The notes under the pieces are model-generated. The model did not search any database. It saw nothing but the letters and a program-made list of their open reading frames with translations, and had not been told where the DNA came from. The translations under genes and the position numbers were made by a program. 64,000 nucleotides of DNA, taken from contig CAMVFE010000003.1 in NCBI GenBank assembly GCA_947166705.1, forward strand, positions 1 to 64,000, read 5' to 3'. Positions within the stretch are counted from its first letter, which is position 1, and each line of letters opens with the position of its first letter. This stretch comes from an uncultured Clostridia bacterium. GTDB lineage: Bacteria; Bacillota; Clostridia; Christensenellales; Aristaeellaceae. Shown here in pieces: positions 18,410 to 26,538 of this stretch.

Positions 18410-18439
18410 ATTTTATCACACGCTGCTGTTAATTCTCAA
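18410..18439 (-). promoter_or_regulatory. Promoter of purC
   Basis: Minus strand: -35 TTGAGA (18434-18439), 18-bp spacer, -10 TAAAAT (18410-18415), extended by TGA. AAGGAGGAGG precedes the ATG. Confidence 0.7.
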
Positions 18440-18526
18440 CCCTTGAAAAAACTTGTTTTTCTGACCGAATCGCACAAATCGCGGGCTTTCCCGGGCGCCG
18501 CGTTCCTTCCGGTCCGCCCGCAGAGG

Positions 18527-18557
18527 AAAAAAGCCCCGGCGTCTGAAACGCCGGGGC
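18527..18557 (-). terminator. Intrinsic terminator of the hydrogenase operon
   Basis: On the minus strand a 10-bp stem GCCCCGGCGT/ACGCCGGGGC with a 5-base loop is followed by six T. It begins 26 bases after the hydA stop. Confidence 0.9.
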
Positions 18558-18582
18558 ACCCGGAAAACTGATGAAATCCAGC

Positions 18583-20331
18583 TTATTTGCTGTACTTCGC
18601 CCGCGCCACATAGGTCGTATGCAGCAGCTCGTGGGCCTTATGGCTGTTGGGCTCGCCCAGATAGTCGCGGTAGGCCGCCATGACGGACTCGTTCTCATGG
18701 CTCTTCCGGACCGGCTTGCCCGCGTCCTCATCGTAAAGCGCCTTGGCGCGGACGACCTTGGGATCGATTTCCATCCGCTTCTGCGCGCTGACGATGGGCT
18801 GGCCGCCGCCGGTCACGCAGCCGCCGGGGCAGCCCATGACTTCGATGAAGGTGTAGTTCTTCTCACCGGCCTTGATGCTGTCGAGCAGCTTCGCGGCGTT
18901 GGCCGTGCCGTGGGCAATGGCGACCGCCACATCCAGGTCTCCGACCTTCACGGTCGCTTCCTTGACGCCCTGGATGCCGCGGACTTCATGGAATTCCACG
19001 GGATTCAGCGTCTCGCCCGTCACCTTTTCATAGACGGTGCGCAGGGCCGCTTCCATCACGCCGCCGGTGGCGCCGAAGATGACGCCCGCGCCGCTGCTCT
19101 CGCCCATTACGCTGTCAAAGTCCTCATCCGGCAGGTTGACAAAGTCGATGCCCGCCTCCTTGATCATTCTGGCCAGCTCGCGGGTGGTGACCACCGCGTC
19201 CACATCGGCCATGCCGTCATGTCCGAGCTCCGGCCGCTTGGCTTCGAACTTCTTGGCCGTGCAGGGCATCACGGAGATGACGCGGATCTTATGGGGATCA
19301 ATCCCTTCCTTCTCCGCCCAGTAGCTCTTGATCATGGCGCCTTCCATCTCGTGCGGAGACTTGCAGGAGCTCAGATTCGGAATGAATTCCGGATAATAGG
19401 TCTCGCAGAACTTGATCCAGCCGGGGCTGCAGGAGGTGATCATCGGCAGCGTGCCGCCGTTCTTCAGGCGGCCGAGCAGCTCGGTGCCTTCCTCCATGAT
19501 GGTCAGGTCGGCGCCCCAGTCGGTGTCAAAGACCTTGTTGAAGCCGAGCCTTCTCAGGGCGGCCGCCAGCTTGCCGGTCACGGAAGTGCCCATGGGCATG
19601 CCGAATTCCTCGCCCAGCGCGGCACGAACCGCGGGAGCGGGCTGCACAACGGTGATGACCTCGTCGTCCGCCAGCATATCCCAGACGTCCTTCGTCCCGT
19701 CCTTCTCGTACAGCGCGCCGGTCGGGCAGGCCGCGATGCACTGGCCGCAGTTGATGCAGGCCACTTCGCTCAGGCTCTGGCCCCATGCGCTCTTGATCTC
19801 GGTCTTGAACCCGCGGTTCACCGGTCCAATGACGCCCACGGCCTGCGTATTGTTGCAGGCGGCGACGCAGCGGCGGCACAGGATGCACTTGTTGTTGTTC
19901 CTGACAATGGAGGGGCTCAGGTCGTCGATGTCATAGGAGTTCATCTTGCCGGCGAACCTGTCTTCATCGTCCACGCCCAGATCCATGCACATCTGCTGCA
20001 GTTCGCAGTTCTGGTTGCGGTGGCAGGAGAGGCACTTCTTGTCGTGGTTGGACAGCAGCAGCTCCAGGTTGACCCGGCGGGCATCGCGGAGCTTGGGGGT
20101 ATTGGTCTTGACGTTCATGCCGGGGGCGACGGGCAGCACGCAGGCCGCGCCGAAAGCCCGGGCGCCGGTGTCCACCACGCACATGCGGCAGGCGCCGATC
20201 TGGTTGATATCCTTCAGGTAACACAGCGTCGGGATGTTGATACCGGCCTTCTTCGCGGCTTCCAGAACCGTCGTGCCGGCGGGAACTTCGACGCTGACGC
20301 CGTCAATCGTCAGCTTCACGAGATTTTCCAT
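18583..20331 (-). CDS. hndD: NADH-dependent [FeFe]-hydrogenase catalytic subunit HydA/HndD
   Basis: This is the hydrogen-evolving subunit of a multimeric, probably electron-bifurcating, hydrogenase. The 582-residue product has an N-terminal [2Fe-2S] domain (LCYLKDINQIGACRMC). A His-Cys3 [4Fe-4S] site (HDKKCLSCHRNQNC) comes next, then two ferredoxin clusters (CILCRRCVAAC and CINCGQCIAACP). The three H-cluster motifs follow in order: TSCSPGWIKF, MPCTAKKFEAKRPE and GCPGGCVTGGGQP. A C-terminal small-subunit-like tail completes it. It is last in the operon, 22 bp after the flavin subunit gene. Confidence 0.96.
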   Translation of the reverse strand: MENLVKLTIDGVSVEVPAGTTVLEAAKKAGINIPTLCYLKDINQIGACRMCVVDTGARAFGAACVLPVAPGMNVKTNTPKLRDARRVNLELLLSNHDKKCLSCHRNQNCELQQMCMDLGVDDEDRFAGKMNSYDIDDLSPSIVRNNNKCILCRRCVAACNNTQAVGVIGPVNRGFKTEIKSAWGQSLSEVACINCGQCIAACPTGALYEKDGTKDVWDMLADDEVITVVQPAPAVRAALGEEFGMPMGTSVTGKLAAALRRLGFNKVFDTDWGADLTIMEEGTELLGRLKNGGTLPMITSCSPGWIKFCETYYPEFIPNLSSCKSPHEMEGAMIKSYWAEKEGIDPHKIRVISVMPCTAKKFEAKRPELGHDGMADVDAVVTTRELARMIKEAGIDFVNLPDEDFDSVMGESSGAGVIFGATGGVMEAALRTVYEKVTGETLNPVEFHEVRGIQGVKEATVKVGDLDVAVAIAHGTANAAKLLDSIKAGEKNYTFIEVMGCPGGCVTGGGQPIVSAQKRMEIDPKVVRAKALYDEDAGKPVRKSHENESVMAAYRDYLGEPNSHKAHELLHTTYVARAKYSK

Positions 20332-20353
20332 GTGTTGTTTCCTCCTTGCGCGA

Positions 20354-22150
20354 TTAGTCCTTGATGATGGCGCCGAACTTGCAGTTCGCCATGCACTGGC
20401 CGCACTTGATGCACTTGGCCGTATCGATCACATGCTTTTCCTTCACGGTGCCGGTAATGGCGCCCACCGGGCACTTCCGCGCGCACAGCGTGCAGCCGCG
20501 GCACTTGTCGGTGATCACGTAATTCAGCAGGGCCTGGCAGTGATGGGCCGGGCAGCGCTTTTCCTTAATATGCGCTTCATACTCATCGCGGAAGAACTTG
20601 ATCGTGCTCAGCACGGGGTTGGGAGCCGTCTGTCCCAGACCGCACAGGGCGCTGTTCTTGATGTTTTCCGCCAGGTTCTCCAGCTTCTCGATATCGCCTT
20701 CCTCGCCCTTGCCTTCGGTGATCCTCTCCAGGATTTCCAGCATCCTGCGGGTACCGATCCGGCAGGGGGTGCACTTGCCGCAGCTCTCATCCACGGTGAA
20801 GTCCAGGAAGAAGCGGGCGATATCGACCATGCAGTTGTCCTCATCCAGGACGATCATTCCGCCGGAGCCCATCATGGCGCCGACGCTGGTCAGCGTGTCG
20901 TATTCCACGGGGATATCCAGCAGGCTGGCCGGAATACATCCGCCGGAGGGGCCGCCGGTCTGAACCGCCTTGAACTTCTTTCCGTTCGGAATGCCGCCGC
21001 CGATATCCTCGATGATCGTCCGGAGCGGAACGCCCATGGGAACCTCAACCAGGCCCGTATTGTTGATCTTTCCGCCCAGGGCGAAGACCTTGGTGCCGGT
21101 GGATTTCTCGGTCCCGATGGAGCGGAACCAGTCCGCGCCCTTCAGGATGATCTGGGCGACGTTGCCCAGCGTCTCCACGTTGTTGATGTTGGTGGGGCTT
21201 TCGAACAGGCCCTTCACCGCGGGGAACGGGGGCTTCGGACGGGGTTCGCCGCGCCGGCCTTCAATCGAGGCCATCAGGGCGGTCTCCTCGCCGCAGACGA
21301 AGGCGCCCGCGCCCAGGCGGATGTGAATGTCAAAGCTGAAATCGGTGCCGAAGATGTTCTTCCCCAGCAGGCCGTATTCCCTGGCCTGCTCGATGGCCTT
21401 CTCCAGGCGCTTCACGGCGATGGGATACTCAGCGCGTACGTAAATCCATCCCTCGTCCGCGCCGATGGCGTATCCGCCGATGGCCATGGCTTCCAGGATC
21501 GCGTGGGGATCGCCTTCCAGCAGGCTGCGGTCCATGAAAGCGCCGGGGTCGCCCTCGTCGGCGTTGCAGACGAAGTACTTGTGCTCCGCCTGGCTCGCCC
21601 GGGCAAACTGCCATTTCTTGCCGGTCGGGAATCCGGCGCCGCCGCGTCCGCGCAGGCCGCTCTTCAGCACCTCGTCAATCACCTGCTCCGGCGTCATCTC
21701 GGTCAGGGCCTTGCCCAGCGCCTGATAGCCGTCGAAAGCGATGTACTCGTCGATATTCTCCGGATCGATGACGCCGCAGTTCCGCAGCGCGATCCGTTCC
21801 TGCTTCTTGTAGAAGCCGATCTCCGCCAGGCTCTTCTGAACGGAGCTCTCGTGGGTCTTGTGGTCTACATAGACAAGATGCTGAACCTTGCGGCCCTTCA
21901 GCAGGTGCTCGGTAACGATCTCGTCCACGTCCTCCACCTTGACGCGGCTGTAGAAGGTGCCTTCGGGGTAGATGATAACCACCGGGCCGGCCTCGCAGAG
22001 TCCGAAACAGCCGGTACGAACAACCTTGACTTCCTTGTCCAGGCCGTTGGCCGCGATCTGCTCCTCGAAGCGTTCAATCAGCTTCGCGGAACCGGAAGAC
22101 GTGCAGCCGGTGCCGCCGCAGACCAGCACATGTGCGCGATAAAGATCCAT
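20354..22150 (-). CDS. hndC: Hydrogenase NADH-oxidising flavoprotein subunit HndC/HydB (NuoF-like)
   Basis: The subunit binds NAD(H) and FMN and passes electrons to the hydrogenase and ferredoxin. The 598-residue product has an N-terminal thioredoxin-fold [2Fe-2S] region (CGGTGCTSSG and TGCFGLCEAG). The NuoF core follows, with the glycine-rich NADH/FMN site GRGGAGFPTGKKW, the NADEGDPGAF stretch, and the [4Fe-4S] motif ESCGKCTPCRIGT. Two C-terminal ferredoxin clusters are present (CRGCTLCARKCP and CIKCGQCMANC). Translation start follows GGAGGAG. It lies between the [2Fe-2S] subunit gene and hydA. Confidence 0.96.
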   Translation of the reverse strand: MDLYRAHVLVCGGTGCTSSGSAKLIERFEEQIAANGLDKEVKVVRTGCFGLCEAGPVVIIYPEGTFYSRVKVEDVDEIVTEHLLKGRKVQHLVYVDHKTHESSVQKSLAEIGFYKKQERIALRNCGVIDPENIDEYIAFDGYQALGKALTEMTPEQVIDEVLKSGLRGRGGAGFPTGKKWQFARASQAEHKYFVCNADEGDPGAFMDRSLLEGDPHAILEAMAIGGYAIGADEGWIYVRAEYPIAVKRLEKAIEQAREYGLLGKNIFGTDFSFDIHIRLGAGAFVCGEETALMASIEGRRGEPRPKPPFPAVKGLFESPTNINNVETLGNVAQIILKGADWFRSIGTEKSTGTKVFALGGKINNTGLVEVPMGVPLRTIIEDIGGGIPNGKKFKAVQTGGPSGGCIPASLLDIPVEYDTLTSVGAMMGSGGMIVLDEDNCMVDIARFFLDFTVDESCGKCTPCRIGTRRMLEILERITEGKGEEGDIEKLENLAENIKNSALCGLGQTAPNPVLSTIKFFRDEYEAHIKEKRCPAHHCQALLNYVITDKCRGCTLCARKCPVGAITGTVKEKHVIDTAKCIKCGQCMANCKFGAIIKD

Positions 22151-22180
22151 GGGTACTCCTCCTCTGGTTTCTTTTTCTTC

Positions 22181-22552
22181 TTATTGTTCCGCGGCGCCGA
22201 TCGTGTACTCAGCCACCGGGGTGCCACCCACCAGATGCTCGCTCACGATACGGTCCACCATGTCCGGCTTCACTTTCACGTAGGTCACTTTCTCCTGCCC
22301 GGGCAGGATCACATCCACCATGGGCTCCAGCCGGCACATACCGATGCATCCGGTCTGGCTCACGGTCACATGCTGCAGATCCCGGTCCTTGATCTCTTCC
22401 AGGAACTTCAGCATCACGGGACGCGCTCCGGCGGCAATCCCACAGGTGGCCATGCCGACCACCACGCGGGCGGCTTTGTCGTCTTCCTTGCGCATGTTGA
22501 TGTTTTCCAGGGTTTTGGCGCGGATCGCCTGCAGATCAGCCAGTGATTTCAT
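22181..22552 (-). CDS. hndB: [2Fe-2S] ferredoxin-like hydrogenase subunit HndB
   Basis: This small thioredoxin-like [2Fe-2S] protein is the second subunit of HndABCD hydrogenases. From the ATG at 22552 the product has about 123 residues. It contains ATCGIAAGARP and TGCIGMC, matching the HndB pattern, so three cysteines are evident. An in-frame TTG at 22570 overlaps the GGAGG ribosome site and is not a credible start. The gene begins 4 bases after the stop of the ATPase gene, so the two are likely translationally linked. Confidence 0.88.
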   Translation of the reverse strand: MKSLADLQAIRAKTLENINMRKEDDKAARVVVGMATCGIAAGARPVMLKFLEEIKDRDLQHVTVSQTGCIGMCRLEPMVDVILPGQEKVTYVKVKPDMVDRIVSEHLVGGTPVAEYTIGAAEQ

Positions 22553-22556
22553 GGTA

Positions 22557-23108
22557 TTACACACCTCCAAAAATCGGATTGATTTCTTCGTTCAGCGCCT
22601 CCTGCAGCCAGGCGGCAACCTCCGGTTCGTTCAGCGGAATATCGTTCCCCAGCGCGTTCCGGACTTCACGGGTGTCAAAGGAACATGCTCCCTTCGGCGT
22701 TTTTCCTTCAAACAGGAATTCCGGTTTCAGCGGGTTCGTCAGGATCAGGCTCAGCAGCGTGCCGCTCAGATCGCCCAGGGGCAGGCAGTCGATGTTTCCC
22801 GTGTCCATCGTCACGGTCATCTCCGTCCCTTCCCCGACTTTGCTCTGCAGCGTGAGCGATCCGCCCGCCTTTTCCGCGTTCTCCATCATCATCGGAATCC
22901 CGAGGCCGACCTTGCGCGTCGTGCGGGTGGTGGCAAAGGGGCTGGTCACCCGGGCCAGCAGCTCGGGGCTCATTCCCTTTCCGTCATCCTTCAGCACCAT
23001 CTCCAGCCATCCGCGCTCATCGATGGTGATGCGGATGGTGACGAGGCTCGCGCCCGCGGTGATGCTGTTCTGCGCCAGGTCCAGCAGATGGAGGCTCAAA
23101 TCCCGCAT
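22557..23108 (-). CDS. Histidine-kinase-type ATPase inside the hydrogenase operon
   Basis: The 183-residue product is a stand-alone HATPase_c (GHKL) domain. The N box is LHLLDLAQNSITAGAS, the G1 box DDGKGMSPE and the G2 region KVGLGIPMMMENAEKAGG. There is no dimerisation/phospho-acceptor histidine domain, no sensor and no membrane segment, so it cannot act as a normal two-component kinase. The C-terminal 70 residues are not a recognisable domain. Similar ATPase genes sit between the NuoE-like and HndB-like genes of other clostridial hydrogenase operons, suggesting an anti-sigma-like or assembly/regulatory role, but none is established here. Confidence 0.82.
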   Translation of the reverse strand: MRDLSLHLLDLAQNSITAGASLVTIRITIDERGWLEMVLKDDGKGMSPELLARVTSPFATTRTTRKVGLGIPMMMENAEKAGGSLTLQSKVGEGTEMTVTMDTGNIDCLPLGDLSGTLLSLILTNPLKPEFLFEGKTPKGACSFDTREVRNALGNDIPLNEPEVAAWLQEALNEEINPIFGGV

Positions 23109-23126
23109 AGTCCCTTCCTCCGGGTC

Positions 23127-23591
23127 TCAGTACTTCGCCAGGATACCGGGCACCTCATCCGGCGTCAGCCTTCCGTAGACCTCGTCTCCGATCATCATGA
23201 CGGGGGCCAGGCCGCAGGCGCCGAGGCAGCGGGTAGCATTCAGGGTGAACTTGCCGTCCTTGGTGGTCCGGCCGACTTCGATCTTCAGCTCCTCCGAGAT
23301 CCGGTCCAGCACTTTCTGGCTTCCCTTGACGTAGCAGGCCGTGCCGAGGCAAACCCCGATCACATGCTCGCCCTTGGGCTCCAGCGAGAACTGGCTGTAG
23401 AAAGTGGATACGCCGTAGACTTCGCTCAGCGTCGTCCCAAGCCCGTCAGCGATCATCTCCTGAACATCCTGCGGGACGTACCCGAAGATGTTCATCGCTT
23501 CCTGCAGAACAGGCATGACCGCGCCGCGCTCTCCCTTGTGCTTGGCAATCGATTCCTGCAGTTTTGCATACTTTTCCTTGTTGTCAGGCAT
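23127..23591 (-). CDS. hndA: Hydrogenase [2Fe-2S] subunit HndA/HydC (NuoE-like)
   Basis: The first gene of the hydrogenase operon encodes a NuoE-type electron-transfer subunit with one [2Fe-2S] cluster. From ATG 23591, preceded by GGGGG at 9 bases, the product has 154 residues. The four cluster cysteines are in GVCLGTACYVKG and ATRCLGACGLAPV. GVSTFYSQFS is the usual NuoE helix signature. An upstream ATG-like start near 23666 would add 25 unconserved residues. Promoter elements for the operon are not clear in the 377-bp gap that it shares with the divergent pfk gene. Confidence 0.94.
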   Translation of the reverse strand: MPDNKEKYAKLQESIAKHKGERGAVMPVLQEAMNIFGYVPQDVQEMIADGLGTTLSEVYGVSTFYSQFSLEPKGEHVIGVCLGTACYVKGSQKVLDRISEELKIEVGRTTKDGKFTLNATRCLGACGLAPVMMIGDEVYGRLTPDEVPGILAKY

Positions 23592-23968
23592 GAAGTCTAA
23601 CCCCCTTGTTGAAAATAAGGCACATGTAAAACAGAAGCCCATTTGCTCCTCATGTAATGTTACCATAAAAAAAAAGAAAAGAAAAGCATTTCTGCCAAGA
23701 TTTTAACAGGTTTTATCCGTTGTTCTATTAGATTCGGCTAACTATTTGCAATAGATTTATACTACCGTTTGCATCGCTTTTTTATCTTTGTTTTCCGCGT
23801 TTTCCTGTTTTGCTCCTTATTTTCATCCAGATTGGCAAAAATACCCTCCAACCCACGGTTATAATGGGTTTTCGAAAAAAAGATTGTCACGTTCTCTCCA
23901 TTCATGCTATACTTTCGGTAACAGTTAACCGGCTCGATCTCACACCAAAATAAGGAGGGCTTTTTCAC
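23592..23968. other. Divergent intergenic region between hydrogenase operon and pfk
   Basis: This 377-bp AT-rich gap must hold control signals for both directions. The plus-strand pfk promoter is clear (23884-23913). For the hydrogenase operon the best minus-strand candidate is TTGCAA (near 23742-23747) with a TAATAG only 15 bp away, which is weak. A lone TGTTAAAA half-site near 23703 recalls Rex sites but has no partner. No ORF with support was found. Confidence 0.5.
23884..23913 (+). promoter_or_regulatory. Promoter of the 6-phosphofructokinase gene
   Basis: -35 TTGTCA (23884-23889), 18-bp spacer, -10 TATACT (23908-23913) extended by TGC. The start site should be near 23920, leaving a leader of about 50 bases ending in AAGGAGGGC. 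Confidence 0.72.
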
Positions 23969-25048
23969 ATGATCAAGGCGAAGAAAAGGATCGGTATCCT
24001 GACCAGCGGCGGCGACTGTCCGGGTCTGAACGCGGCCATTCGCGGCGCGGTCCGCGCTGCATATGAAATGTTCGACGCGGAAATCATCGGGATTCATGAC
24101 GGCTACCGCGGGCTGATTGAGGGGGACTTCTCGCTGATGAGCCGCAGCCAGTTCTCCGGTATCCTGACCCTGGGCGGCACCATTCTGGGAACCAGCCGGA
24201 CCCCCTACCGCAATATGCAGAAAATCGAAGAAGACAATGTGGACAAAGTTGCGGCCATGAAGAAGACCTACAAGAACCTGAAGCTGGACTGCCTGATCAC
24301 CCTGGGCGGCAACGGGACCCACAAAACTGCCAATCTGCTCAGCCAGGAAGGGCTGAATATCATCGGCCTTCCCAAAACCATTGACAACGATATCTACGGT
24401 ACGGATTTCACCTTCGGTTTCCATACGGCGATTGATATCGCGACGGAATGCATTGACCGCCTTCACACAACCGCCGCCAGCCACGGCCGCTGCATCGTGG
24501 TCGAAATCATGGGCAACAAGGCCGGCTGGCTGACGCTGTACTCCGGCGTTGCCGGCGGCGCGGATGTGATCCTGATCCCGGAAATTCCCTACACCATGGA
24601 CAAGGTGGTCGAGATCGTCAGGCGGCGCGCAGACAACAACAAAGGCTTCACCATCCTCGCCGTGGCCGAGGGCGCCATGGAGCTGGAGGAATCCAAGATG
24701 AAGAAGAAGGAGCGGGAAAGCAAACGCGCCGCGGAGCATTTCTCCTCCAGCGCCTATGTGGCCGCGCAGCTTCAGGAGCTGGTCGGGGTGGAAGCCCGCA
24801 GCGTCGTCCCCGGGCACATCCAGCGCGGCGGAACGCCCAGCGCTTATGACCGCGTGCTTTCCACCGAATTCGGCGTGCACGCGGCGGAGCTGATCCGGGA
24901 CGATATCTACGGCGTCACGGTCGCCCTGAAGGGCAACACGATCACCCACAACGCGCTGAAGGACATCGCCGGCATCGCGAAGCCGGTTCCCATGGATGAT
25001 CCCATGATCTCCACCGCCCGCAACATCGGCATCTCCTTCGGAGACTGA
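23969..25048 (+). CDS. pfkA: 6-phosphofructokinase (phosphoryl donor uncertain)
   Basis: This enzyme commits fructose 6-phosphate to glycolysis. The 359-residue product has the PFK substrate and catalytic motifs: LTSGGDCPGLN (residues 11-21), GGTILGTSR, PKTIDND with catalytic Asp139, and MGNKAGWLTL. At the position that selects the donor, GGNGT (113-117) keeps the glycine found in ATP enzymes, whereas Lys136 of PKTIDND is the residue found in pyrophosphate-dependent enzymes. Asn115 replaces the usual metal-contacting Asp. ATP, PPi or both are therefore possible. It is monocistronic, divergent from the hydrogenase operon. Confidence 0.93.
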   Translation: MIKAKKRIGILTSGGDCPGLNAAIRGAVRAAYEMFDAEIIGIHDGYRGLIEGDFSLMSRSQFSGILTLGGTILGTSRTPYRNMQKIEEDNVDKVAAMKKTYKNLKLDCLITLGGNGTHKTANLLSQEGLNIIGLPKTIDNDIYGTDFTFGFHTAIDIATECIDRLHTTAASHGRCIVVEIMGNKAGWLTLYSGVAGGADVILIPEIPYTMDKVVEIVRRRADNNKGFTILAVAEGAMELEESKMKKKERESKRAAEHFSSSAYVAAQLQELVGVEARSVVPGHIQRGGTPSAYDRVLSTEFGVHAAELIRDDIYGVTVALKGNTITHNALKDIAGIAKPVPMDDPMISTARNIGISFGD

Positions 25049-25078
25049 CAGGAGTTTTTTAAAGCGCAACAGGAAACC

Positions 25079-25098
25079 GGGGCGCATTACTGCGCCCC
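25079..25098. terminator. Hairpin between convergent pfk and TIR genes
   Basis: A perfect 8-bp stem GGGGCGCA/TGCGCCCC with loop TTAC overlaps the stop codon of the minus-strand TIR gene and lies 30 bases after the pfk stop. U tracts are poor on both sides (CCTTTCT and GGTTTCC), so termination is only plausible. Confidence 0.4.
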
Positions 25099-26538
25099 GC
25101 CTTTCTGTTCTGCCAGGATTCTTTCAACATCCTCCGCTGCCCTTTTGCTTCCCGCCTCTGCAGCCCTCTGGTACCACTCCAGCGCCAGATTGCCGACTCC
25201 ATATCCGTTTTCAATGCACCAGGCCAGCTGCCGCATTCCGTCCGGGTCTCCTGTTTCCGCAACTTTTCTGTACCATTTATAAGCTTCCTGAGGGTTTTCC
25301 TCCGTGCCCATCGCATTCTGATACATCAGTGCTACATTAAACATACCGATGGCAACCCCTTTATCGGCCAGCACCCGGTTCCAGTGAAATGCCTTCCGAA
25401 GGTCCGCTTCCACGCCTATTCCGTCGCGATAGCACAGCGCGGTGCGAAGAGTACCGAACACATCTCCTGCGTTTGCGGCTTTCAGATACCATTCAAAAGC
25501 CTTCGCCGGATCCTTCTCCACGCCGAATCCGTCCGTATAGCATTCTCCGATATAGGCCATGGCCAAAGCGCTGCCTCTCTCCGCCGCTTTCAGATACCAG
25601 GAAACCGCTTCCTCCCGGTTGAGCTCGGTGCCTTTTCCGGTGTAGTAACATTCCGCAGCCGCAAGCATACATTCCACATTTCCTGCCTCAGCGCTTTTCA
25701 GATACCAGTAAAACGCTTTTTCAAAATCCTGTTCGACACCCCATCCTTCGTCGTAGCAGTCGCCCGCCAGAAGCATCGCCTCATCGTTGCCCTCTTCGGC
25801 GGAAGCCAGAAGAATGCTGACATGCTCCGGTTTCACTGTTTTTTCCAGATCGGCATATCCGGGTCCGGCATTTCTGAACATGGAGACAACCGCCGTTCCG
25901 TAGTTTTTATAAGTAAGCTCTCTGTTTTTTTCTTCCGCCATATAATTGCTGACCGCCAGCGCCGTCACCACGCTCACCACCGCCAGCGCCGCCGCTCCGG
26001 CGGACAGGCCGATCGTCAGCCTCCGTTTCCTGGCCCGGTCCACCAGCCGGTTGAAGCGGATGTCCAGCAGGATGGACGCGACCTTCAGGAAAGCCTTGTT
26101 CTTCCCAATTTCCTGAACATTGACGCCCAGCAGCTCGTCCCCTTCCTTCTCCTTCAGGGCCGGCGGAAAGCATTCCAGTCCGGTGTTTTCGCTGAAGGGT
26201 TCTCCGGAAACGATGAAGGGAATAATCCGGTTCGCGCGTCCCAGGGACATAAAATACTGTATTTCCGCATTCACCCATTTTGAAGCCGCGCTGGCCGGGG
26301 AACAGATCACGATCAGGTACCGGGATCTGTCCAGCTCCCGGTTCAGCGAAGCCTGCAGCTCAGCCCCGGCCAGATCGGTCTGATCCCGAAAGATCCTGAG
26401 CTTCCCGCTCTCCTGTCTTTCGCGGGCAGCGCTCCGGGGAATGGAATACCCCTCCAGCTTTCTCTGAATCCACCGGCCCCATGCCAGGTCCCGGTGGCTG
26501 TAGCTGATAAACGCGTCAAAGGCATATTCCTCACCCAT
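25087..26538 (-). CDS. Membrane-anchored TIR-domain protein with Sel1 repeats
   Basis: The 483-residue product starts at ATG 26538, which overlaps the preceding gene's stop by 8 bases and follows GGAGGG; an ATG at 26580 would add 14 residues. Residues about 5-145 form a TIR domain: box-1 FDAFISYSHRD, FRDQTDL, and SKWVNAEIQYF, with Trp88 and Glu92 in the place of the conserved W..E of bacterial and SARM1-type NAD-cleaving TIR domains. A membrane helix follows (about 175-197), then six Sel1-like repeats (about 240-465) of the form CYxxGxGVExDxxKAFxWYLKAAExG. A cytosolic TIR with an external Sel1 array, or the reverse, are both possible. Last gene of the RyR/TIR module. Confidence 0.88.
   Translation of the reverse strand: MGEEYAFDAFISYSHRDLAWGRWIQRKLEGYSIPRSAARERQESGKLRIFRDQTDLAGAELQASLNRELDRSRYLIVICSPASAASKWVNAEIQYFMSLGRANRIIPFIVSGEPFSENTGLECFPPALKEKEGDELLGVNVQEIGKNKAFLKVASILLDIRFNRLVDRARKRRLTIGLSAGAAALAVVSVVTALAVSNYMAEEKNRELTYKNYGTAVVSMFRNAGPGYADLEKTVKPEHVSILLASAEEGNDEAMLLAGDCYDEGWGVEQDFEKAFYWYLKSAEAGNVECMLAAAECYYTGKGTELNREEAVSWYLKAAERGSALAMAYIGECYTDGFGVEKDPAKAFEWYLKAANAGDVFGTLRTALCYRDGIGVEADLRKAFHWNRVLADKGVAIGMFNVALMYQNAMGTEENPQEAYKWYRKVAETGDPDGMRQLAWCIENGYGVGNLALEWYQRAAEAGSKRAAEDVERILAEQKGGAQ

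Noticed and set aside
20234-22546. 770-codon open frame antisense to hndC
   Set aside because: GC-rich codon use leaves the opposite strand free of stops. The frame has no ribosome site of note and no recognisable domain, whereas the minus-strand reading is a textbook NuoF-like protein. The same applies to long plus-strand frames over lon, tig, hydA, the EAL gene, dnaD and metH.
23695-23720. Rex-type redox operator upstream of the hydrogenase operon
   Set aside because: Only a single TGTTAAAA half-site is present; the inverted partner at the expected spacing is missing.
23762-25087. 441-codon minus-strand frame antisense to pfk
   Set aside because: It covers the pfk gene and its promoter; the plus-strand product has all PFK motifs. 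It is a shadow frame.
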